Shown here: piece after piece, positions 40,201-49,560 of the stretch | Position numbering within the stretch: position 1 is the first letter of the stretch | Layout of the letters: each line of letters begins with the position of its first letter | Assembly: GCF_905115235.1 (NCBI RefSeq) | Contig: NC_051849.1 | Location: 95,458,849 to 95,522,848 of the forward strand | From: Hermetia illucens | Lineage: Eukaryota; Arthropoda; Insecta; Diptera; Stratiomyidae | DNA length: 64,000 bases | Direction of reading: 5' to 3' | Made by a program: the position numbers and the translations under genes | The notes under the pieces: model-generated | The model's database searches: none | What the model saw: only the letters and a program-made list of their open reading frames with translations | Told to the model about the DNA's origin: nothing

Positions 40201-43200
40201 GAAAATCACCAAACAAACAAGGGAATTCGCGACAGTCTAACGAGTTAAAACAGAACGCGAGCTAAACTTGGAAAAGAAACCGAGTGCCACGATCCAGGGG
40301 TAAAGAGTCCACGACGAATCATAACCTCAATCATTGATTCCTCTGCCTCAGTTTTCCAATGAGGCGCGGCCCCTGAGGTTCCCTCCCTTCCTCGACATCC
40401 TCGGGCCATTATTTGAGAGGATGTCCCTACATTTGTGAGTTTTGCGGGATCAAGTAGAAGGAGAGTGGTAGGAAGTCCTCAGATCAAGGAAACCTAATTA
40501 TGCTTCAGCACCGAAAACCAACCAACCAACAACATCAAACCGCACTAGTCAAACGGGAAGAATAAAGATAGGAGACTACAACTTTGAGACCGTTGATCAT
40601 TTCTCCTATCTAGGGTCGAAAATCACAACCGATAACAGCTACGATGATGAAATCCGCGCACGGCGCATGGCAGCCAACAGAGCCTATTTCAGCTTACACA
40701 AAACTGTTCCGTTCGAAACGTCTCACCATAGGGTCAAAGCTCTTACTGTACGAGACAATGATCTTGCCAGTCCTCATGTATTCCTCGGACGATTCCGTAG
40801 CCTACATAACGACGAAATCTATGAGCGATATCATCACCGTCCGGCTCAAATCCGGCTCAATAGGTTACGGTGGGCGGGTCACTTAATCCGTATGGACGAG
40901 GATGATCCCACCCGGAAAGTCTATAAGAGCAATATCTATGGTAGAAAAAGAAGGCAGACCCTACCTGAGATGGAGCGATGGCGTAGGTCAGGACGCCAGA
41001 CAGCTTTTAGGGATATCGAATTGGTGGACCTCGGCGCAAAACCGGGATGTCTGGAGTTCCTTATTAAGGCAGGCCTAGACCGGATACCGGTTGTTGCGCC
41101 GTTGATGATGATGATGATAAATTAGTGTGCCAAACTGGCACATTACCGAGCCTGGCTAGCATAGAGGCGTGCAAGAATGTATCAATCGAGTGCTTTGATG
41201 GAGCTTCAGTATTTGCTTGCGGACTTTCACGGTCGACTTAGCCAATTTCCTTTAGGTTTTGGGATAGTTAGGTTGGGATAGTTCTTCCCTCTAGGTCATC
41301 TTGGCCACTCCGGATGGTCATTTGACCATCTAAATCTCGTAAGTTTCATTACAGACATCGGATGAACGGCGGCTGAAACCGTGAAACTAAGTAAACTTGA
41401 AGTAAACACACTGGTCGATCCAATAAATCATTTTTATACTCTATGGAAATATCTGCACATGATGCAATAAGCAGACTGTAACAGAAAGGACAAAACAATC
41501 TCACACATCATATTTATCTGTTCCGCGTTTCAACGATGTAAAAATACCGGTAGAACAGCAAACCCTGAGAACCCGCGATCAGGGGAATTATCGCCTTAGC
41601 CTCCTTAGACTAGTAAGGGACTTATCACATAAATGATTCGTATCCTCCTGATATTTGCGAGAAGTTGGATCGATCCTTGTCTTAATTTCTACTGAACTTC
41701 ATCTGAACATCACGGCTACCAATTATGCACAGCAGACCTCTAAGAATATCAGCACCAGCAGGGTTTGATGTCATCTAAATAAGTCAAGTGCATGAGGTCA
41801 AACTTGGGATATATTTAATTTCGAAGTCATATCCTCAAACAGAATTAAATAACGATGAAAAGTGTTACCTTCACAATCTATGCGGTACAGGATTTATCAG
41901 GTATGCGATGTGGTCGGCACGAAAGTGCATTCATTGGGCGTGCAGTCTAACAACCACAGCTAAACTACAGTACACAAGTGACTATAGTAGTAGCAACAGA
42001 ATGTCAGTACAAAGGCAGGATACAAAATCATTATCGATTTAAAGTAGCATTCTTTAAGTTGCTTGAGATGCTAGCACCGAGAATTTTAACCACTTTTTTA
42101 AAATTTATCTTGAATCTCAGTGAAGACTTCCGCTTACGGATGGAGAAGTGCGACCGAACGACGTGATAGTTAAAAAAATGACTGACGGTTTCGTCCAGGG
42201 CAGTGGCAACTCGTCAGACGCTGCCTCACCTCTGCCCTGGAAGCAGCGTGACCGGAAGTCCCAACAGGTGGAAAAACGCTCCCTTTTATCATCGCAAAAA
42301 CACGACAAGGTTGCGAATTATCATATATTGGACTAAAACGCCAATTGTTTTAGTCTAAGCTAGATTAAAGCTAGGTAGTTGTTTAGGATATGCGGGACCC
42401 TAAGTCCACATCCACATGATGGTGGACCGGACCAAATGAGAAGCAACTTACTCCCACCGTTTATCATCCATGGATCCCTAATTTGGAGCATAGCACCCGA
42501 TTTAGTCCAATATAATTCGCAACTTTGTCGTGTTTTTGCCATGATAAAAGGGAGCGTTTTTCCACCTGTTGGCACTTTCGGTCACGATCCCAGGGCAGAG
42601 GTGAGGCAGCGCCTGATGAGTTGCCTCTGCCCTGGACAAAACCGTCAGTCATTAATTTTTAATGCTTGGGATGCTATCCTCCAAACTAGTAAGTTGCTTT
42701 GCATTTGGTCCGGTCCACCATCATGTGGGTGTGGACTTAGGACCCCGCATATCTTTAACAAAGTGATAGTGTTGATACTGCCGCTTCTCCCCATCAAGTA
42801 TCGGTCACCAGCTTCCGCGGTTACATCTAGTCACATAGAGAGCTGTTGACTTCGTGGCCTACAGTACTTGTGTTGAAAACGGAACATTTTACTACGTTAG
42901 TTTAGAGATAAAGTCAAAGTCAGGCTTAATGCCTTACGTCCCATTAAAAGATAATAACGCTCACCTCTTTCAAACATTCCCAAGTCACCGCCTCGCTTCG
43001 CCGAGCTACAATCTGAGTATTTTTGTGCTAATTCTTGAAGCGTTGCCTCTCCGGATTCAATCTGGAATTACCAATAGTTCACTGCCATTACTTTTCTTAA
43101 CATAGCCCGGGATGAGTTTGCTTACTTTTTTCCGATATTCATTCAATATTTCCCGTGCCTCATCTTTCGATCTTGTGATATTTTCCTCACGCCATGAGCT

Positions 43201-43532
43201 GGGCCGACGACTCTTATTGTGTTTCACTAGCAGGTGCGAGCACTGGACTTGCGTAGGACCACTTCCGTGTGTTGGCTACAATTCGCAATTGGTAATTTAA
43301 ACGGAATATAAGACTATCAATTAGTATGCTTACCTCCGCCGGAGAAGTTGGCAAATCCCATTGTGACTGTTTCGTATATATATTCAAGAAGTAATGCATG
43401 CCTAGAGTACACAACAAGCGAATTTTGAATATACCGGCATCTTGACATTCGATTTTATTGGCATTTACCTGTCGAGCGGCTCAAACGTTTCTCCCATCCG
43501 GGCGGGATTACCTCTTCGGAACCTTCTGACAT
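31180..43532 (-). CDS. dod: dodo / PIN1, WW-domain peptidyl-prolyl isomerase (parvulin)
   Basis: Exons on the minus strand: 43532-43469, 43401-43334, 43275-43126, 43061-42965 and 31289-31180. The joined frame is 162 aa (human PIN1 is 163), and all junctions are GT-AG and keep frame. The WW domain (about 8-42) has Trp13 and Trp36, with Tyr25 and a basic KRLSRS loop for phospho-Ser/Thr-Pro binding. The rotamase domain (about 54-162) keeps His58, Lys62, Arg67, Arg68, Cys112, Met129, Gln130, Phe133, Ser153 and His156, the counterparts of PIN1 catalytic residues. It should isomerise phospho-Ser/Thr-Pro bonds, mainly in the nucleus. The last exon ([18 protein letters not shown] to LHLILRTQ) lies beyond an 11.7-kb intron packed with transposons. 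It is tail-to-tail with penguin, as remembered for Drosophila. Confidence 0.94.
32358..35369 (+). mobile_element. RTE-like LINE, copy 2 (3' truncated)
   Basis: It is collinear with copy 1 from its start (GATTGGTACCCACGATGGAG is identical in both). The endonuclease part is better kept than in copy 1: [50 protein letters not shown] and [15 protein letters not shown]. The reverse transcriptase has [14 protein letters not shown], and the fingers region carries small deletions. The sequence stops matching at about 35369, before the C-terminal tail and (GAT)n end, where a minus-strand piece of another LINE begins. It carries several frameshifts and stops. Confidence 0.8.
35370..35810 (-). mobile_element. 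LINE family 2, region between endonuclease and RT
   Basis: The minus-strand translation reads [20 protein letters not shown]-like, then [31 protein letters not shown] and [20 protein letters not shown]. This is the linker before the reverse transcriptase in BovB/RTE-like LINEs. It matches 38930-39170. The right part abuts a BEL/Pao fossil and the left part abuts RTE copy 2. Confidence 0.6.
35905..37300 (-). mobile_element. BEL/Pao LTR-retrotransposon fossil, pol fragment
   Basis: On the minus strand, short stretches resemble BEL/Pao pol: an RNase H-type region near 36850-37060, the connecting region near 36700-36780, and the start of an integrase core near 35960-36060. Neither LTR was found, and gag and protease are not recognised. 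The copy is heavily decayed, with roughly ten or more breaks, and looks old. Confidence 0.6.
38770..39740 (-). mobile_element. LINE family 2, endonuclease to RT start
   Basis: In minus-strand order there is an endonuclease part (39740-39280: [36 protein letters not shown]), a linker matching 35560-35790 (39170-38930), and a piece near 38780-38870 reading [14 protein letters not shown], the start of a reverse transcriptase. The order is that of a single RTE-like LINE inserted on the minus strand, now riddled with stops and internal losses. Confidence 0.6.
39908..41339. mobile_element. Element with ~200-bp terminal inverted repeats
   Basis: 39908-40108 is repeated in inverse orientation at 41140-41339 with roughly 90 percent identity by eye. 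Both outer ends carry the near-palindrome GATGGTCAAATGACCATC. Between the arms lie about 390 bp of unidentified sequence and RTE copy 3. The long arms suggest a foldback or MULE-like DNA transposon. No transposase is recognisable and no clear target duplication is seen. Confidence 0.6.
40496..41118 (+). mobile_element. RTE-like LINE, copy 3 (5' truncated)
   Basis: It is collinear with the 3' part of copy 1: [47 protein letters not shown] and [12 protein letters not shown]. It ends GTTGTTGCGCCGTTGATGAT with (GAT)n at 41100-41117. A short internal deletion relative to copy 1 removes the region after VLMYSSD. It lies inside the inverted-end element. Confidence 0.8.
42170..42760. repeat. Foldback element with interleaved inverted repeats
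   Basis: Block A (42180-42334) is the reverse complement of A' (42501-42652). Block B (42388-42447) is the reverse complement of B' (42690-42757). The order is A-B-A'-B', so the two potential hairpins interlock instead of nesting. A also contains its own hairpin (CCAGGGCAG with CTGCCCTGG). A related single unit lies at 8.47-8.80 kb. No protein is encoded. Confidence 0.7.
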
Positions 43533-44263
43533 GTCTCAACTGTATTTACGAGAAGAGTTGAAATGAAAGAATAATTATAAATGCAAAAGTCGCAAATCCC
43601 CCAAATCCGACCGCGATGCAGTTGGACTAGTTTTGACAGCTGCTGGGATCAACTTGCGGGCGATTCAACTCTACACTCAAATATCGTAAATCTCCAAATT
43701 AGTGGTCATTTCATAGAAGTGGAAAACAGTTTTTATTTGAACATAAATTAAAGGAAGGAGTAACGGCTGAAATTATCATTTGTAGAGCAAATATTGCGAG
43801 TTTGAGTGAACGAACGCTTTTATGAATTTCTTATTAAATTAATTCGAGGAATCGATAAGATGTCGATTTCTTAGATTTGCTTGTGCGAACAGCAACTTAA
43901 ATATTTGTCAGGACAAGGTCTTTAGCATTTGTCAAATAATCTTATTTTTTTTTAAACGGCGAAAGTGGGTTCATGTTGAATATTTCTTTTGATATTGATA
44001 ACACATAGTTGGTGTCGCAACCGTTTGAAAGCGGAGCATAGGATTGGCTAGGTCTCGTGCAAAAACTAAAAGTGAAGAAAAGAGGATTTCCGTGCAACGC
44101 TTCCCCATTCAAACTTGTCCTCCGTTGACTACATATATCATTTGTCATCAATTCATTCATTTCTGTTCAGAAAGGACATAAAAAGAGTTGTATGTATTCT
44201 GTTTTATTATAAAAACACAACGTACGAGAATGATCACAATTCGAAGAAAATTAATGAAAAACC
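43533..44263. promoter_or_regulatory. Upstream region of dodo
   Basis: AT-rich sequence upstream of the dodo ATG, the likely promoter and 5' UTR. No TATA box, DRE (TATCGATA) or CACGTG is evident; the nearest DRE-like sequence is AATCGATA at about 43850. Nothing else is recognised. Confidence 0.35.
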
Positions 44264-44818
44264 AAACAAGTCGGGAAACAGGAAGCTGGGCGCTTAAGGT
44301 ATGAAAGGTTTTGTTTGCTTCTTCTGTGAGTATATTTGAGTGTAGAACTATCCCATTTGTACGTAGCCCGTTATGTATATGTATTTAGCATGTCAGATTT
44401 AGTACTTCGGGTTGTTTATAACTCTGGGATAAACTTAAGAGGGGTTTTACTCAATTTTCCTAAAAATATGGTAATATACGATTATTTACTTAATTTGAAC
44501 AGATATCGATATAGAGAAAATCTCAAAACTAAGACCGGCTTCGAAAAGTACTAATCGATACCTATCATTTCATACCCCACATGACTATATTCGGTGAAAA
44601 AAAATGTTACACTACCATGCCATGTATGGGAACCCACCTCTAAATCTCAACGTAGAAAGATATCACTCACTGCATATCTGGGCGTTCACAGTTCCTACCT
44701 TCTCACCAAATTTCGTGTCAATCGGTATAACCGTTTCTGAGAAAAGTGCGTGTGACAGACAAACACAGACAGACCGACAGACAGATATTGAACCGATTGG
44801 CAAAGAAAACCTTAAAAA
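44264..44818 (+). repeat. GACA-tail repeat, complete short copy
   Basis: It starts AAACAAGTCGGGAAACAGGA, contains TTCGAAAAGTACTAATCGAT and TTTCGTGTCAATCGGTATAA, a GACAGAC-rich tract at about 44755-44785, and ends AAGAAAACCTTAAAAA. The next copy begins on the spot, sharing the AAAAACAAGTCGGG junction. Confidence 0.7.
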
Positions 44819-45500
44819 CAAGTCGGGATAGAGGAAACTGGGCGCTTCGAGTATAAAGGCTTTGTGTTCATCTTATGTGAGAAACTCTCTATGCACAATT
44901 TGCAATTGGTACATTTCGACATATTTTGTCAAACTCCAAGATACACATATGTATGTACATCAACGATGTAAATACTGCGTTCATCCTGAAGAAACAAACA
45001 TCGTCTAATACCGCATGACGATGCACACATATTATATGTGCATATCTAAATTGATCTAACGCATTTTCACGTATTTGACTTTCTATAACTTTGTTAATTA
45101 TAGTCGGATTCCTTTCAAACTGCAGAATCATGTCCTATATTACCGTCTGCTGATGTCAAATTTCTTACTTTTGGGGTAAACTTAAGAGGGGTTTTCTGTA
45201 AAATTTCAAAAACATGGTAATATACTAATATTAACTTTATTTGTGCACATATTGGAATGGGATGTATTTTGAGGCCTAGGTTTCATATAGTTGCATCACT
45301 GTGATTTTTTTCAGATTTTTCGGTTGGGTTGGTTCTGAGAACGAGACACACTTTGAGCTTTATCTCCCCTACAAAAATTTTGGAAAGTATTAATCGAGCC
45401 TTTTCATTTGATATCCCACTTGACTATATTCGGTGGTAAAAAAGCCCCCTTCAAACTCAACACAAAATGGCTCTATCAGTTTTAACTCTGTGTGTAAAGC
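44817..45500 (+). repeat. GACA-tail repeat, head-to-tail second copy lacking its 3' end
   Basis: It begins AAACAAGTCGGGATAGAGGA and continues with AAGGCTTTGTGTTCATCTTA. The interior matches the long copy at 3477-4632 (GTGATTTTTTTCAGATTTTT, TTCTGAGAACGAGACACACT). It fades at about 45500 before any GACA tract. Confidence 0.65.
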
Positions 45501-45767
45501 GAAATAAATAAAGTACCTCGTCAAAGAAAAACAGTTCAAGGGCGACATTATTTATTATGGATAATATGTGAGGAAAATAATTTCCTGAAATCTTCAAATT
45601 ATTGAAGGATTTTCGAAGTACCGCTAATGGGATAATTGCTAGATTTAAACGCGAAAATTGAATTGAAAATGTGAGTACAAATGGGCAAAAGAGAAATTAA
45701 CATGCTATGACCGGCGCCTTATACGTCGAGAAGTGGAGAAAAAATCTTAATTAAGCGCCCTTAAACC

Positions 45768-46124
45768 GGTATCCGGTCTAGGCCAGCCTTAATAAGGAAG
45801 TCCAGCCATCCCGGTTTTGCACCGAGGTCCACCAATTCGATATCCCTAAAACCTGTCTGGCGTCCTGACCTACACCATCGCTCCATCTTAGGCAGGGTCT
45901 GCCTCGTCTTCTTTTTCTACCATATATATTGCTCTTATAAACTTTCCTGGCTTGATCATCCTCATCCATATGGATTAAGTCACCCGCCCACCGTAACCTA
46001 TTGAGCCGGATTTTATCCACAATCTGACGGTCATGGTATCGCTCATAGATTTCGTCGTTATGTAGGCTACGGAATCGTCCATCTTCATGTAGGGGGCCAA
46101 AAATTCTTCGGAGGATTCCTAATT
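45768..46124 (-). mobile_element. RTE-like LINE, copy 4 (3' end)
   Basis: The minus-strand frame includes [40 protein letters not shown] and [20 protein letters not shown], matching the C-terminus of copies 1 and 3. Identity continues upstream to about 46124 ([20 protein letters not shown]). The GCGCC(GAT)n tail is missing, with the end at GATACCGGTTTAAGG. Confidence 0.75.
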
Positions 46125-46342
46125 ATACGAAATGCAATTCACAATTTAGGATGGAGAAAGCCTAACACAAAACTTGAACTGAAAAATCTCAAAAGCACCG
46201 GATTGTTACGGAGCGGACCGCTTAGGTAATTAAATATTCGTGGAGGGGAATAGGGATGTAAATATTTGCATTGATATTTAAAAAAAATCCATTCCAACAC
46301 AAACAGATTAGGTAATCGTCAAACATTCGTGTACCAAGCCAA

Positions 46343-46639
46343 TAATAATAATAATCGTTGGCGCAACAATCCATATTGGATCAGAGCCTTGAAGTGTCTT
46401 GGAGCACTTTATTCAAGACCGTAACGGTACACTACAGAACACTGTAGGAGGCAATGTGGTGAACATTGCGCTCGACTCAGATTTATTACCCTGATTTGAC
46501 TCAGGTATTCATTCACAGCTGAGTCGACTGGCATCCGACGTCAAATCACGATACAAATCCCACTGCCATCAGTGAGATTTAAACAGCAACCTTCCGTACG
46601 ATAGCCTTGTGCTCTTATTACTCAGCTATCCTGACAAGC
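46343..46639 (-). mobile_element. tRNA-derived SINE, second full-length copy
   Basis: It is homologous along its whole length to the copy at 13955-14230, with a small insertion near 46431-46444. Its tRNA-like end, at about 46560-46635, is more diverged. The tail is again GATTGTTGCGCCAACGATTA plus (ATT)n. A probable target duplication is TACCAAG(C/A)CAAT, at about 46332-46343 and 46640-46651, with one mismatch, so it looks older than the first copy. Confidence 0.82.
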
Positions 46640-46969
46640 TACCAAGACAATGGCCCGAAATAACTCTTCAATTGTCTGAAGGTAGACGGAACCCCTCCAC
46701 AATCCTTGTAATATAATTTATTGTATATATTCAGCTTCTGGTCGAATCCATGCCACGAAGAGTAAAGACTATAATATGTAACTAAAGATCTTCATACCAA
46801 AAAGCAGTCATTTTTTGAGTTTTGATGTCATTATTACGATTTTTTAGCTTTGTCCGCATTTAAACTTTCCCTACAAAAAACGGTTTCTTTTGTAATCCGT
46901 TCTCAGTAAGGGTTTTGTTTTTTTTCCTTTTTCTACAATTTTCTTCGCATTGTAGTAGGTTATACATTA

Positions 46970-47668
46970 TGTTTTTGGTAAAAAACAATACATGCAACTC
47001 AGATCGAAACGGCGGATCGAGGAATAGCTGATCAAAACATGCCCTCCAATCATCTTAAATGGAACCCAAGTTCCCCAATCTAATGGTGCCAAACACCCGG
47101 GATTGCACTTGGACAAACGGCTTACGTGAAAAAGGCACATTGAAGCCAAGAAACAACATACAACCACTAAAGTAAGAAATCTACTTTGGCTTTTGAACAA
47201 GCGATCTATGCTTAAATTGGAGCACAAAGTCCTCTTGTACAAGGCAGTCATAAAGCCTATCGGGACATATGGGATACAGTTATGGAGTTCTGCGAGAATC
47301 TCTAGCACAGAGTTACTGGAACGGGTGCAATCTAGAATTCTACGTACAAGCGCGCCTTGGTTTCTGAAAAATAACCAGCTTCACAGAGATCTTTAGATAC
47401 CTACAGTCTTGCCTATACCAGCAAATAGATGTACAAACTGACAACTCATCTCAACAGTTTGCTAAAGGATTTGACGACTCAAAAGGCTTCACATCTTTGA
47501 AAGAAGGATCTAATAATAATAACATTTGGTGAAAACATAACGTTCTATTAGCTTCTAACAATCATATACACCTCGACCTTTGGAAAGTCGCATGTTAGGT
47601 ACCCTAGTTTAATGTTAGTTAGTCTGTAAATGAATGATTCATTAATAAAAGAAAATAACAAAAAAAGA
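46970..47668 (+). mobile_element. Jockey-like LINE, 3' end
   Basis: The plus-strand frame at 47193-47396 reads KLEHKVLLYKAVIKPIGTYG and IQLWSSARISSTELLERVQS, the thumb region at the C-terminus of Jockey-clade reverse transcriptases. The preceding 47040-47130 has the out-of-frame equivalent of the PGVxLDxRLTxxxHI block. The fragment ends with AATAAAAGAAAATAACAAAA at about 47646, a poly(A)-type tail as in Jockey. Confidence 0.65.
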
Positions 47669-47885
47669 CATGCAACTCGTTTTACCGTATTTATGAGTGT
47701 TATGTATTTCTTACAATGGTCTCCGAATTGCCATTTTGCTCACTCTATGTAGCATAGAAATAATATGTGTAATTTAGACGTGGACATAGTATGTTGTAGA
47801 AGAAGAATAATCTAAGAAAGTGACACCCTAACAAGAAGACACATTTCTTGTTTTTATTTAATTGCGACCACTATGTTTCAGGGCC

Positions 47886-48530
47886 GGTATCATAAATACG
47901 GCCACAAACATACTTGGCCCCAGCCGCAAAAAAGTCGGAACGGCTGGCTTGACGATGAATGTAAGCTAGCAACGGAACGGAAGAATACTGCATTCTCAAA
48001 GAACGCGGGCGCGCGCGGAGTCCTATCACGAACTCCGGCGACCGGAGAAGCGACTTCACAGACGGAAAAAGGAAGCCTGGAAGAAACAACAGGTCTATGA
48101 ACTAGAAAAGTACAGGGAGCGACCGCACCAGGCGCGGAAGCTTTACCAGCAAGTCAGCAGGATGAAGCCTTACACACCTCGATGTTCATCCTGCCGAGAC
48201 AAAGAGGGAAATCTTATTTCCGACAGAATGGGCATATTGAAGCGATGGGTTGAGTACTTTGATGAACTACGAACATCGGCGAGTTGGAGGTCCCGCCAAC
48301 TGAAGACGACGGACAAATACTACCACCACCAAATATAGAAGAAACAGTCCGTACAATTCATCGGCTTAAAAATCATAAGCCGCCAGGAGCCGATGGAATT
48401 ACAGCCGAATTGCTTAAATATGGAGGCGACCAATTACACCAAGTGGTTCATCATTCTCAAGGTGTGAGACAACGAATCAATGCCTGATGACTGGCAAAGA
48501 GGCATTATCTGTCTCACACATAAAACTTAC
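47886..48530 (+). mobile_element. RTE-like LINE, copy 5 (internal fragment)
   Basis: It matches copy 1 from about 10000 to 10610: [18 protein letters not shown], then [35 protein letters not shown]. It covers the linker and first reverse transcriptase motifs only and is truncated at both ends. Confidence 0.78.
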
Positions 48531-48799
48531 TAACCAATCCCATTGCCTCCGCTCCGAGCCACAAGTTCCTTGATTTGAAAGCAGCAACAAAACAGTTACC
48601 CTCTTTCACGCGTCACTATGTAATCTTTTGACCTAAATTTCTTATTTAATATTTAATTCTTCAGTTTTTTTGTTTTCTTATTTATGTCGGAGTCGTTACA
48701 ACTTTAGCGGTTGGTACCTAACATAGCACTAAGTGTCAAGCAATTAGGTTTAGACAATTTTGATGATGGTGGACGGTAGAAGGTTAATGGAAAAGTCCG

Positions 48800-49560
48800 T
48801 CGAGAAGCCATCACAAAAACTATCACGAATGTATGAGTCCCAGGACATTTAGGAATGGCGTTAGGGATTTAGGCACAATACCTGTAGCCAACAATATTAT
48901 GGGAATTATCTTCTCGAGATGGCAAATTTCTTTGATTTCTCGAGCCGGTGTCTCATAATTCAGTTTTGTCTCCATCTTTTTCCGCTCAATATTGTTATTT
49001 TGGGGGATAGCAACATTAATTGCATGTATTACATCCATTTGTCGAATAATAGCCCTTCAAGTTATTGTGTGGAATATGGGGATCAGTTAAAATTTACCGG
49101 TGCCAATACATGCCATAAGCAGAACTATCGAATACTGCCTGCAATGCCTGTCGGTAAACCTGGCAAGTTCCCATGATTGGTTCCTGCCTGTATGCAAGGT
49201 TTTGTGAATCATTACATGCAGCATTATGCCCATTCGTATATTGCACTGGTCACGTCACAATGCAGAAATAAATTAGATGGTCCAACGTCTCTAACGTCGA
49301 ACCACACATTCTGCACTGGTCATTATCCCATTATAAGTTTTTAAGACAGCTGATGTGTTTACGACTTCCATTCATCGATCCGCTTTTGATCTGGTTGAAC
49401 CTTCAAGTTAAGTGGAGTCAATCCACAATTACCATACAAACAGCCACATACAAAGGACTCGTCTGCACATTGTTATAAAAATAATCGTGTAGCGAATCGA
49501 TTTGGCGTTGCATTGCAGTTTTAATCATATTCCTGCTTCCGATGTCATGAGGTAGGTTCA
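48800..49560 (-). mobile_element. R4/Dong-like LINE, second fragment
   Basis: The minus-strand frame at 49038-48823 reads REIKEICHLEKIIPIILLAT and GIVPKSLTPFLN, like the conserved IPIVIGALGTIPK block near the C-terminus of R4-type elements. Positions 49080-49560 match 21830-22520, for example GGTCCAACGTCTCTAACG and ACCACACATTCTGCACTGGT. Decayed. Confidence 0.6.

Larger units (their letters stand above)
39772..41600 (+). mobile_element. LINE with RNase H-type tail, split by an inverted-end element
   Basis: Left part, 39772-39905: [20 protein letters not shown], the C-terminal thumb region of a LINE reverse transcriptase. Right part, 41340-41600: [20 protein letters not shown], the Cys/His motif found after the RNase H domain in R1/LOA-type LINEs. 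The inverted-end element at 39908-41339 lies between the two, so it probably inserted into this LINE. Heavily decayed. Confidence 0.5.
31290..42964. other. dodo intron 4, transposon-filled
   Basis: It holds an RTE-like LINE (32358-35369, plus), second-family LINE pieces (35370-35810 and 38770-39740, minus), a BEL/Pao fossil (35905-37300, minus), a further LINE split by a 1.4-kb inverted-end element (39772-41600) that itself contains an RTE copy, and a foldback element (42170-42760). The stretches 31290-32350, 37400-38760 and 41600-42120 show nothing I can name. Confidence 0.7.

Noticed and set aside
42379-42849. 156-aa plus-strand open frame as a gene
   Set aside because: It lies entirely across the inverted repeats of the foldback element, and the mirrored strand is equally open.
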